Shown one piece after another: positions 8,201 through 13,067 of a stretch of 13,067 bases of DNA (the stretch's first letter is position 1; each line of letters opens with the position of its first letter). Under the pieces are notes generated by a model, which saw only the letters and a list, made by a program, of their open reading frames with translations, had not been told where the DNA came from and did no database searches. This DNA is from Alitiscatomonas aceti (lineage in GTDB: Bacteria; Bacillota; Clostridia; Lachnospirales; Lachnospiraceae), in contig NZ_JAOQJF010000054.1 in assembly GCF_025567195.1 (NCBI RefSeq), positions 1-13,067 on the forward strand. Reading direction: 5' to 3'. A program made the translations under genes and the position numbers.

Positions 8201-8417
8201 GTTCGAGCAGCATGGTGCCATCCCTGCCGCCATGAGCAACGATGAGCTGGAGTTTCTGCTCCCGGCTCCCGTTCCCAAGGAGAAGGCTATGGAAGCTGCC
8301 ACAGAGCAGTACGGCTTCTGCCCGGACATCGTGGATCAGGAGCAGGATGATCCCACCGTGGGCAATCTGGCGGATGTGCTGCGGCAGTCCACCGTCTGGT
8401 ATTTCTGGTGGGATTGA
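2223..8417 (+). CDS. Giant multi-domain polyimmunity protein (DUF2185, TPR, SUKH, DUF4261, SUFU, DUF7832-like, DUF4253)
   Basis: A single 2064-residue cytosolic protein with no signal peptide or membrane span. Order, with approximate residues: 1-165, unassigned; 185-270, DUF2185/Imm33-like (GWRFTAGDESEAY, NDDPDIIPLL); 287-400, TPR-like helices; 410-599 and 600-769, two unassigned segments; 803-945, a second TPR-like module ending in a basic RKRQHSRKKK linker; 950-1120, SMI1/KNR4 (SUKH-1), with KLPAAYIWLMKQHNGG and the closing ADSFEEFI helix; 1147-1400, DUF4261; 1424-1635, suppressor of fused (SUFU); 1640-1800, DUF7832-like (DDASYHL, HMAIYLRWCMEHDL); 1803-2064, DUF4253 (YLPFGNWNECPDTPD, FCPDIVDQ, terminal WYFWWD). 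Asp/Glu-rich linkers lie at about 279-286, 1125-1145 and 1176-1192. SUKH, SUFU and DUF2185 families are known or predicted immunity modules against polymorphic toxins, so each domain may neutralise a different toxin by direct binding, with the TPR modules as spacers or scaffolds; that is inference. Such proteins usually carry two to four modules, so this one is unusually long. The frame is uninterrupted over 6.2 kb with even codon use, unlike its broken small neighbours. Confidence 0.95.
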   Translation: MYIDKYWGNFIGGSDDSLNLVAFLEDLKKEEIPLSEIFTKIGLDKQNWDFRQTVEYLEFTHSNGVEMDFHFAIDVVTDLAAILLECSVSGGVNLHDLDEYNTPARRIRITATPEEHEAMDKALADFVQNPLSYDISEMMGEDEITDMAYQVEMLRKDLYEASGRNRNYHVKAEDVKHLLPDWEGADGCIATNRITVEGCKVGYCYREEPDGGWDSGWRFTAGDESEAYMDDPNNAGIYKLNTICNDDPDIIPLLNTPAPCAFERDENGVFQQIKDWKPDEDEEETDMDILKQCQKWNEKSEYQKIIDALEAIPAEERTPEMDSELARAYNNLGAPSNRGLLKKAIAVLKPHEEYFEGDHCWNFRMGYSYFYLDQEGQALRYFEKALEARPGDEDTMELIDWCRKGISLPQFSQCFRERTENWWETFAEMEAELRQMMDEDKDHTRGAEIVAQMEETLNLVFDEISFELGVGGEKHELILTPEGDKVKLFELVYFQKHAPKEVLEHWNILVGRQPLQNIGLRTEDGWDISGEDVQIWLEEQGENSFAISACCEKLLPMLREAEGRAWWMLTTLTDQVLGEIPHMRYIDSFDVLEKPKAEPSIFMSQLPDALKERGLELSTDPEAYLESYLGYKMEPNEDPDADWRLDVMAGSTCCVPLINGYLNADNDFMDELHADGAVAGFFCYPLDTLREEEGSQKIFDFRDKLEEVFATEEGLEVLTLTGGATGLYCGYVDFIAWDIREALNMAKEFFEGTDIPWAIFHTFRREAGSVPLKQQDDGPETGNQDDELDETLTGMDYIPYTPQNEEEFFQQLEQWNDEDEYTRCIQTLNAIPEEWRNYRTAYALARALENYAIIGDHDEGTLKSKGDKALLRAIEVLESVREEGQDKPEWNMRMAYGYQYLYGKEEKAIPYAKRWAELDPEDENAPAVIRECKAEIRKRQHSRKKKAKFVPGDTPFEGFDLTSFWDDNWYALKEYVSDPPSDELIASVEEELGYKLPAAYIWLMKQHNGGIPVNTCYPCDEPTCWAEDHVAITGIFSIGREKSYSLCGELGSQFMIDEWEYPAIGVAICDCPSAGHDMIFLDYRACGSQGEPAVVHVDQENDYKITHLADSFEEFIRGLEHESLYDLDEDVEDLEDDADEEETDCKGSFAGSVLLSEAEWDKEQLIRDLREEWGIADEEPDEGDEEDANSDDAVVMRVGNMMLIVTLFHGHIPDNEAEINAENNYMWPEAVEATKAHKAHIMVAVLGEEENLLERGKLFTKAMAVCCKQKYATGVYTSGVVFEPRFYEGLADMMKEDELPIFNWIWFGLYRSEGGLNGYTYGMDVFGKEEMEVLNADAEPEELRDFLASLASYVLACDVTLQDGETIGFAADDKHAITRSPGVSLPEEQMTLKIGYAPIKGDPEDDSCGHSDNEDTQDEEEFSNPEVYTEEEMEAVEGHIQQYFGEIENVFHELISPDIHVDICIVPPTEERDYYILVTMGMGVHRMNVPEDLAEYKLERAELAIALPAGWKLDQESMKDEKWYWPIRLLKVLARLPIASDTWLGFGHTMDNEDDFAKDTKLCAAILTGPQDTEDGSEVCILPGGEEVNFYHVIPLYRDELEYKMAHDADALLDKMDGISFVMKPDRQDAITRGNLSNDDFDGEMDDASYHLESIEAKELPIDPINAYNHMAIYLRWCMEHDLMGEDFLKEYSEVAKQVKADPASVDLREFIRDELNGCLFSVLFNQQGRAFAGYYYGEGDSPYYPADVDDNALRFFGPERYHSDEFQDEAYLFIPFDDDYYEAMAQVIEERFANWQGQDFDEDTLEPSGVAQAIMEYLDCECTYFPSMADDDPIMSAYSYAKRESVREGFVPVLIQADDETLLECLVMNADPENDADFYEFDLKTVTEYRKKMLSAPVKDGKALLDELTGQRRAEAEEDDLDWDEEVLGEMESGYDNDRFSCYWDSDSHMTYPLILAKIPVKNPWEIFAYLPFGNWNECPDTPDLMAAAKYWFEQHGAIPAAMSNDELEFLLPAPVPKEKAMEAATEQYGFCPDIVDQEQDDPTVGNLADVLRQSTVWYFWWD

Positions 8418-8433
8418 TGTTGGGGGCCTGGCA

Positions 8434-8712
8434 ATGCAAACGAAAACACTGACCATTCAACTGAATAATGAACAACTGCCCATTCTTCCAGTGGAGCCGG
8501 AAGCCTACCTCTCATTTACCACTCATGCCGATGGAAATGAATTGGAGTTAACAGGAAACCGGGCGGGGCTGCTCCTATTGGCGAAAGCCGCGCTGGGTAT
8601 GGCAGAAACCATTCGTGAGGATGGATTTCACATCCATCTGGACGACCTGTATAGCATCAACTCCGAGGAAAAAAGTATCCTGATCCGAAAGGAGGAACGG
8701 TCAAAACCATGA
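8434..8712 (+). CDS. Imm32-like small immunity protein
   Basis: The frame is open further upstream inside the giant gene, but ATG 8434, sixteen bases after that gene's stop, is the sensible start; only a weak GGGGG (8422-8426) precedes it. The 92-residue product begins with a strand (KTLTIQLNN). It continues with LSFTTHADGNELELTGNRAG, a helix LLLLAKAALGMAETI, then HIHLDDLYSIN and a final strand SILIRKEE. This layout resembles the Imm32 family as I remember it, a predicted immunity protein of polymorphic toxin systems. Its TGA overlaps the next start (ATGA 8709-8712). Probably cytosolic and intact. The family name is moderately sure; the reading frame is sure. Confidence 0.75.
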   Translation: MQTKTLTIQLNNEQLPILPVEPEAYLSFTTHADGNELELTGNRAGLLLLAKAALGMAETIREDGFHIHLDDLYSINSEEKSILIRKEERSKP

Positions 8713-9091
8713 TGGAAAAAACCTTCCTCAACCCCGCCACAAACAAGGAGTGGCGGATTGAAATTGATGGCCATACCATCTGAACCTGCTTGAATGGCGG
8801 GAAGGTCAAGGCGCAAAAGAGGCCATCAACCAGGCTCATGCCTATGCGCTGGAGCAGGGCACCTTTGATCAAAAGGTGTTCTATGAGGCGTTTGGTATTT
8901 TTGACAACCAGAGCATTGAGAAAAGCCTCGTCAGTGAGATCCCCCTTGTCCGCATCCTTGCCCTTCTGGACCGCAGGCTGGGAAAGCGCCGCCTGCTGGC
9001 TTTGGAGGAATCCATAGAGCAAGAACTGGACTGGGTGCGGGCCTTCTATGTGATCCGGATGCAGGCCGAAGAGCTGATGGAAAAAGAATAA
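8709..9091 (+). pseudogene. Frameshifted small gene (N-terminal part plus 'LLDRRLGKRRL' C-terminal part)
   Basis: ATG 8709 overlaps the previous stop and is preceded by AAAGGAGG (8688-8695). The first frame reads MMEKTFLNPATNKEWRIEID, then GHTI and a TGA at 8781-8783. In another frame, open from 8768, the text continues as LNLLEWREGQGAKEAINQAH onward through IPLVRILALLDRRLGKRRLL to TAA 9089-9091. The two halves together give a plausible protein of about 125 residues, so a shift occurred between 8768 and 8781. The C-terminal RILALLDRRLGKRRL motif faintly recalls the end of SF0329-family proteins; that is uncertain. As it stands the first frame makes only 24 residues; the second part could be made only from an internal start such as 8876. 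Confidence 0.65.
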
Positions 9092-9109
9092 CATTCAGGA
9101 GGAATTGCC

Positions 9110-9469
9110 ATGTCACAGATCGCATCCTTTTATCTTCTTAAAGACGGTCGGCGGCAGGACTTGTCCGATGGCAACTGCTCCGGCGCGGTCTATATGGCCA
9201 TCTGGGACTGGTGTGAGAGCAATCTGGATCTGGATGTCCGTTTTCCTGCTCCCCAGATGGAGGACACCCTGGACTGCGCTCTGCTGGAGGGAGAGCTGGC
9301 GTCTAAACTGCTGGCAGCTCTGCGGGAGCAGGACCTTCCGGAGCTGGCCGCTGAAATTGCTCCAGACTGGGATCTGCCCACTGAGGCGGTGCAAGGCGGA
9401 CTTGAAACGCTGCGCTCCCATCTGGAACTGGTGCAGGGCGACGCTGCCCTGCTGTATGAAATGATATAG
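9110..9469 (+). CDS. Hypothetical acidic protein
   Basis: A 119-residue protein with an ideal AGGAGG (9097-9102) seven bases before the ATG. It is acidic and mostly helical, with a short strand start (IASFYLLKDG), a Trp pair near residue 30 (AIWDWCE) and repeated Leu-rich helices in the second half. There is no signal peptide or membrane segment. I do not recognise the family. It lies 18 bases after the frameshifted gene and 20 bases before the next gene. As part of the same operon it may be another immunity protein; nothing in the sequence itself proves this. Confidence 0.85.
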   Translation: MSQIASFYLLKDGRRQDLSDGNCSGAVYMAIWDWCESNLDLDVRFPAPQMEDTLDCALLEGELASKLLAALREQDLPELAAEIAPDWDLPTEAVQGGLETLRSHLELVQGDAALLYEMI

Positions 9470-9489
9470 ACAAAAAAGGAGAAAAACTT

Positions 9490-10269
9490 ATGGGACTTGA
9501 TATTTACGCCGGAACATTGACCCGGTACTATTCTCACAACTGGAAAACCGTTGTTCAGCAGTGGGCAGAGGAAAACGGATATACCTTCAACCGGATCGCC
9601 CCAGATGGGGAATTTGCCGACGATGAAGAGGAGCTGTCCCCAGCGGAGGTTCAGGCGGCGGTGGAGAATTGGCGGGATCAGATCCTGTCCGCCATTTCTC
9701 AGCCGGGCCAGCCCCCCTGCGCTCCCTGGCTTGAGGATAATGAGAAACCGTATTACACCGACAAGCCAGATTGGGATGCCTTCGGCGCTATGTTGCTGGT
9801 AGCCGCCTGCCGTACATACGAGGAACCGGTGCCGCCTACTGTGGAGAAGGACTGGGACTTCTGGGAGCATCCCCTGATTGCCCGCCTTGCATCGGACGAG
9901 GAGCGGGTGTGGTCCCTGTTTCGGGGTGCAACCTGGTGGCTTCCCCTCACCGACAGCTTTCTGTTCCAAGGCCCTCTGCCTACCGATGATCAGACGATGA
10001 TCGCCACCTTGGGAGGTCTGCGGAAGGAGCTGGAAAAACTGAACCAGCTGGCGTGGCAGGCCGATGAGGATACCATCCTTGATTGGGCGGATACGGAGGG
10101 ATACCCGGTAGACGGAACCATAGACGCAGATGGGCAGTACAGCAAGGCGGACATCCCGGAACACACCCAGTATGACACTCAGTCCCTGGCCAAGTTTGCC
10201 TTCTCCATGTTCTGGCGGGCCATGCGGTTTGCCGAGGAACAGCAGGTGCCCATCCTGCTTGATTATTAA
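9490..10269 (+). CDS. Hypothetical protein of an uncharacterised Clostridia family (MGLDIYAGTLTRYY N-terminus)
   Basis: A 259-residue soluble protein with AAGGAG (9476-9481) eight bases before the ATG. The N-terminus MGLDIYAGTLTRYYSHNWKT is distinctive and recalls conserved hypothetical proteins of Firmicutes, but I cannot name a domain. An acidic patch (ADDEEE) lies near residues 43-48. A Trp-rich central region (DWDFWEH, ATWWLPL) follows at about residues 120-155, and the C-terminal third is helical. There is no catalytic signature, signal peptide or membrane span. The tight spacing on both sides makes it an operon member, and it appears intact. Confidence 0.87.
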   Translation: MGLDIYAGTLTRYYSHNWKTVVQQWAEENGYTFNRIAPDGEFADDEEELSPAEVQAAVENWRDQILSAISQPGQPPCAPWLEDNEKPYYTDKPDWDAFGAMLLVAACRTYEEPVPPTVEKDWDFWEHPLIARLASDEERVWSLFRGATWWLPLTDSFLFQGPLPTDDQTMIATLGGLRKELEKLNQLAWQADEDTILDWADTEGYPVDGTIDADGQYSKADIPEHTQYDTQSLAKFAFSMFWRAMRFAEEQQVPILLDY

Positions 10270-10281
10270 ATAGGATTCGTC

Positions 10282-10287
10282 AGGAGG
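10282..10287 (+). promoter_or_regulatory. Ribosome binding site that decides the start at 10296
   Basis: AGGAGG ends at 10287, the first base of an in-frame GTG, so GTG 10287 cannot use it. ATG 10296 lies eight bases downstream at the right distance. The gene is therefore called from 10296. Confidence 0.8.
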
Positions 10288-10295
10288 TGGAGACC

Positions 10296-11171
10296 ATGGA
10301 ACAAAAACGCCCTGCGGACATCTTTGCGGAGGTCCTGGACTACCTGTGGAACGGGCTGGGCCTGGAGGAAAAGGGCTGGAAGCGGCTGAAAAAGGGCGAC
10401 TTCAAAAAGAGAACAAAAAACGGACTGACCTACCGGATCTGGTTTGAGCGGAGCCGCTGCAACTACTTGGACTATGAAATCGGCCATGGAAATGTGGAGG
10501 TGGGCTTCAGCTGTATCATTAAGCAGGGAGATGACTGCCTCTATTCTTTCAGAATAGAACCGACAACAGGCGGTTCGTTCTTTCGGATGCTGACAGGGGC
10601 TCTGCGGCTGGACACCGGGCTGCTGGATACCTTCCTTCCCCTGATTAAAGCCCACTACCTTGACTTTATCGCTCGCTTTGAGGCAGACCCGGCAGGGGCG
10701 CTCCAGTCGGTCTGCGCCCCCTTTACCCAGCCGGAAGATTACAGCTGGCGCATTCATGTGGATGAGCAGATGGTGGAACAGTATGGAACGGCGGAGCAGC
10801 TGGCGGAATACCGTCGTCAGGCGGAATTGCGCGGAACGCCGGAGTACAAGGCAAAGAACTGGATGGGCTCGATGGTGTTCCGCCTCTCCCACGCCAATGA
10901 TGTGGATCACGCCTGGGCCTCAAGCCGCACCAGAGAGGAGCTGGATCAGATAATAGAACCCTTTGTGCAGGCCAAGAGGCAGACAGGACAGTGGACGCAG
11001 GAGAATGAGGCGGGCTATCAGATCTACCGGCAGGAAACAGATCCGGAGAAGCGCACTTTTCGGGTCTGGCATCTCATCGCCAATCCCCGTGGCCTGCCAA
11101 AAGAGTTTGTGCAGAAAGAGCTGGAGTTCCGGTGGAAGCTGCTCGCTAACAGAGAGGAGGAAAGAAAATGA
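10296..11171 (+). CDS. Hypothetical protein, N-terminus possibly DUF4304-like
   Basis: A 291-residue cytosolic protein. The first 110 residues have a helix, a glycine-rich 'GLGLEEKGWKRLKKGDFKKR' segment and strands (YRIWFERSRCNYLDYEIGHG) that loosely resemble DUF4304 proteins. The same kind of layout is seen in some immunity-type families; this is a weak assignment. The remainder is charged and helical, ending FRVWHLIANPRGLPKEFVQK and then ELEFRW. No active-site motif is visible. The stop overlaps the start of the membrane protein gene (ATGA 11168-11171), so the two are translationally coupled. The frame appears intact. Confidence 0.85.
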   Translation: MEQKRPADIFAEVLDYLWNGLGLEEKGWKRLKKGDFKKRTKNGLTYRIWFERSRCNYLDYEIGHGNVEVGFSCIIKQGDDCLYSFRIEPTTGGSFFRMLTGALRLDTGLLDTFLPLIKAHYLDFIARFEADPAGALQSVCAPFTQPEDYSWRIHVDEQMVEQYGTAEQLAEYRRQAELRGTPEYKAKNWMGSMVFRLSHANDVDHAWASSRTREELDQIIEPFVQAKRQTGQWTQENEAGYQIYRQETDPEKRTFRVWHLIANPRGLPKEFVQKELEFRWKLLANREEERK

Positions 11172-12712
11172 ACGGTATTATTATTCTGGTTTGTGGTCTG
11201 CTGCTCCGGCCTGTTCGAAAGAAAGTCCCTGAATGGGTCAGTGCTTTTCTCCTGGGCGTTGCCGTTATCTGGCTGATCTGTCCCTGTTTCTTTGCGCGTG
11301 CATTAAGCCTTATTCCAGATGCCGGTGCAGGTATTTCCATTGGTTCCTATGGATATTTCTGGATCTTCGGCATGATTGCATTGGCGTTATACACAGCTGT
11401 CAGCTATTGGCACCTGCACCGCAAAGCTGATACAGCTGTTCTCTATAAGGACAATGTTTTTCAGAGTGAAAATGTAAGCTCTCCGTTTGTCCTGGGCATT
11501 ATCAAACCAAGGATCTATCTGCCTTTAAAAAGGAGTGGCCGGGATCTGAAACATGTTATTGCCCATGAGCAGGCGCGTATTTTCCGTAAAGAGCATTGGT
11601 GGAATGGGGAAGCTGGGAAAAAAGATCGTATAAAGTCTGTGATGAACCATAAGAAGCCTGTTTTCTGGATTATCATTCTGGCAGTCATTGTCTGCGTCAT
11701 CACCGCATATTGTTTTTTTACCGACCCGGTATCGAAGAATACGGTTGTTATGGGCGCAGACTACAAGATAGAAAAAGTTCTTTATGCAGTAACGGTCGGT
11801 GATGAGATTTCGACCGGACCGCCCTTACAATATTGTGTAACTGCAGATTATCACCTTTACTCTCAGCAGACTGAGAGCGACGGCTGGAATTATCTTGGCG
11901 CTCTTACACCGTATGGGTTGACGAACGATGAATTGAACCAATATATGCCAGTGGATGATATGCGAAAAGATTTAAAAGTCCGTCAGATCACCGATGCATA
12001 TCGTTTGAAAGTAGAAAACGATAACTTCTACCTCGTATTTCAGACTAAAGACGGAAAAACCTATCTTGCCTATGGATGGGAAGATGCGGAAGAGCGTGGT
12101 CAGGCTGAGTTGGATGATACAAGATTGCGCCGTCTCTATCTGCTGAAGAGCCGTTTCCAGCCTGGCTGTGTAAACATAGATTTTTTCCAACGCTCTCTTG
12201 AAAATACGGTCAGGAATAAGGTGCATTGTTTTGCCAGCTTTGAAAGTGATAAGATTCCTGGTTATCATATAGAAGGATTTAAGTCGGGAAATAGCAATGA
12301 CCATTCGGAAATGACAGATTTGGGATTTGCCGTATTCCAGACGAATGGAGAAGGTTACCGCTTAATGGATTGTAATGTATATGAAAATGCAGCTCTTGTG
12401 GAGAACGGGATCTTTTCCTGCCCGGATCCTGCCGTTGCTGATATAAATGGTGAGATACGGAAGGATAACACATTCGACGTTCTTCTGATTCTCAATGAAG
12501 ATGCTGATAAGGTTGAGCGTGTTTACCGCCAGGATGGTAAAGAAGACCGGGTGGAAGCCGATACCTGCATTAACGCACCATATATGTCCTTGTGGCCGCG
12601 GGAATATCCTGGGGCGGCTGCTTCAGTTTTTCAGTATGTGTATGATAAAGACGGAGAGACGCTGTCCAGTGGTTGTGTTATCCCTCGGAACCCAGCTGAC
12701 CGGGAAGAGTGA
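11168..12712 (+). CDS. Degenerate BlaR1/MecR1-type (M56) membrane protein, peptidase site destroyed
   Basis: A 514-residue membrane protein. The start overlaps the previous stop and has AGAGGAGGAA just upstream. Membrane segments: about 2-12 (short), 22-45, 62-82 and 164-188; residues 190-514 form a large, probably extracellular domain. The segments LICPCFFARALSLIPDAG, SPFVLGIIKPRIYLP (about 105-119) and KKDRIKSVMNHKKPVFW are hallmarks of Clostridia M56 proteins. The zinc motif HExxH reads H133-E-Q-A-R137, so the second His is lost. Only about 17 residues separate it from the KDRIKSV segment, against roughly 85 in family members, so about 65-70 residues carrying a membrane pair and the third zinc ligand are deleted in frame. 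The N-terminus is also about 20 residues short. It cannot be a protease. In known systems BlaR1 senses beta-lactams and cleaves the BlaI repressor; no BlaI-like gene is present. It may be a sensor or anchor only, or a decaying gene. Lower GC than the giant gene suggests a separate origin. Confidence 0.88.
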   Translation: MNGIIILVCGLLLRPVRKKVPEWVSAFLLGVAVIWLICPCFFARALSLIPDAGAGISIGSYGYFWIFGMIALALYTAVSYWHLHRKADTAVLYKDNVFQSENVSSPFVLGIIKPRIYLPLKRSGRDLKHVIAHEQARIFRKEHWWNGEAGKKDRIKSVMNHKKPVFWIIILAVIVCVITAYCFFTDPVSKNTVVMGADYKIEKVLYAVTVGDEISTGPPLQYCVTADYHLYSQQTESDGWNYLGALTPYGLTNDELNQYMPVDDMRKDLKVRQITDAYRLKVENDNFYLVFQTKDGKTYLAYGWEDAEERGQAELDDTRLRRLYLLKSRFQPGCVNIDFFQRSLENTVRNKVHCFASFESDKIPGYHIEGFKSGNSNDHSEMTDLGFAVFQTNGEGYRLMDCNVYENAALVENGIFSCPDPAVADINGEIRKDNTFDVLLILNEDADKVERVYRQDGKEDRVEADTCINAPYMSLWPREYPGAAASVFQYVYDKDGETLSSGCVIPRNPADREE

Positions 12713-12880
12713 CCAAGGGATTCAGCCGATGCTTTAACCTGATAGTTCGATTGCATTGAAGCGTTTGCGTTTATCGCCGTTTTGTGATATTTTCATTTGT
12801 ATCAGCGGCTTCGACCACGGTCCGGGTAAATGTCCGTCATCAGAGAATCATATATACAAAGAAAAAGCCAGTCTGGTGCT

Positions 12881-12909
12881 TTACGAGGGATGGATGGACA
12901 GAATATAAT
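12881..12909 (+). promoter_or_regulatory. Candidate sigma-A promoter
   Basis: A perfect TATAAT at 12904-12909 lies 17 bases after TTACGA (12881-12886), a weak 3-of-6 match to TTGACA. Transcription from here would begin near 12916 and could drive the small ORF at 12942 or a gene beyond the window. Confidence 0.3.
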
Positions 12910-12941
12910 GAAAAAGCAAGACTTACGGGAGGGAATATCCC

Positions 12942-13055
12942 ATGAAAGAATTTACGGTTTTGATATGCTCAATGACAATACATCTCCTCCTAATATATAA
13001 GTGTAGGATTTCAGTACCCAACAGCCAGTTGGGTCTTAATCCACTCATTGTTTAA
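12942..13055 (+). CDS. Possible small hydrophobic peptide
   Basis: A 37-codon frame starts at ATG 12942, preceded by a G-rich GGGAGGG ribosome binding site (about 12928-12934) at good spacing and by the candidate promoter at 12881-12909. Residues 4-20 (FTVLICSMTIHLLLIYK) could form one membrane helix. No family is recognised. An overlapping 30-codon frame starts at 12908, inside the TATAAT, and is less likely. This may be a real small protein, a fragment of a gene, or chance. Confidence 0.25.
   Translation: MKEFTVLICSMTIHLLLIYKCRISVPNSQLGLNPLIV
13016..13034 (+). repeat. Small inverted repeat
   Basis: ACCCAAC (13016-13022) pairs perfectly with GTTGGGT (13028-13034) around a 5-base loop. It lies inside the possible small ORF and is not followed by a T-run, so it is a poor terminator; it may be chance. 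Confidence 0.35.
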
Positions 13056-13067
13056 GCTGTATAATGA

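Larger units (their letters stand above)
12713..13067. other. Gene-poor tail, no clear terminator
   Basis: After the operon's last stop there is an A/T-richer stretch with no ORF of convincing length on either strand. No strong GC-rich hairpin followed by a T-run is visible, so the operon's terminator is not identified. Contents worth noting are a candidate promoter at 12881-12909, a possible 37-codon ORF at 12942-13055, a small hairpin at 13016-13034 and a TATAAT at 13060-13065 without a good partner. Confidence 0.5.

Noticed and set aside
7023..8456. A 477-codon open frame on the minus strand.
   Set aside because: It is antisense to the SUFU/DUF7832-like/DUF4253 part; there is no ribosome binding site or recognisable domain.
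8790..9017. A 75-codon plus-strand frame overlapping the broken gene.
   Set aside because: Its translation is Arg/Ser/Trp-rich and contains no protein-like motif, while the frame ending at 9091 does; it is a shadow.
463..12712. CRISPR array, tRNA, rRNA, insertion sequence or integrase within the operon.
   Set aside because: No regular spaced repeats, cloverleaf, rRNA-like sequence or transposase/recombinase motif was seen on reading through.

Overview
The window looks like chromosome or mobile-element DNA from a Gram-positive, Clostridia-type (probably gut Bacillota) bacterium. The support is strong AGGAGG-type ribosome binding sites, GC-rich codon use in the large gene, and a BlaR1/M56-type membrane protein of the kind common in Clostridia. 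No rRNA, tRNA, CRISPR array, transposase or integrase gene was found, so the species cannot be fixed.

Layout: positions 1-462 hold no convincing gene but contain several stem-loops. One at 407-445 has an oligo-U run on the minus-strand side. From 463 to 12712 every supported gene lies on the plus strand, with gaps of 0-36 bases or ATGA overlaps, so the region reads as one operon. First come small genes (463-2210): one intact gene of unknown family and four that look truncated or frameshifted, including an SMI1/KNR4 (SUKH) C-terminal remnant and a DUF6547-like gene. Then comes the centrepiece, a single 2064-residue open frame (2223-8417). It strings together a DUF2185/Imm33-like domain, two TPR-like helical modules, a SUKH domain, DUF4261, a suppressor-of-fused (SUFU) domain, a DUF7832-like domain and DUF4253, plus long stretches I cannot assign. 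After it come an Imm32-like small gene, a frameshifted gene, three genes of unknown or weakly recognised family, and a BlaR1-like membrane protein that has lost its peptidase active site. The last 355 bases contain only a possible small ORF with a candidate promoter.

Interpretation: SUKH, SUFU, DUF2185 and Imm-type domains are families that comparative genomics links to immunity against polymorphic contact-dependent toxins. Several in one polypeptide matches the described 'polyimmunity' architecture. No toxin gene is present, so this looks like an orphan immunity cluster: a store of antidotes against toxins made by other strains. Several small members are decaying while the giant fusion stays open over 6.2 kb. 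The degenerate M56 sensor-like protein, translationally coupled to the end of the operon, is unexpected in this setting. All functional statements are inference from family resemblance; no database search was possible.
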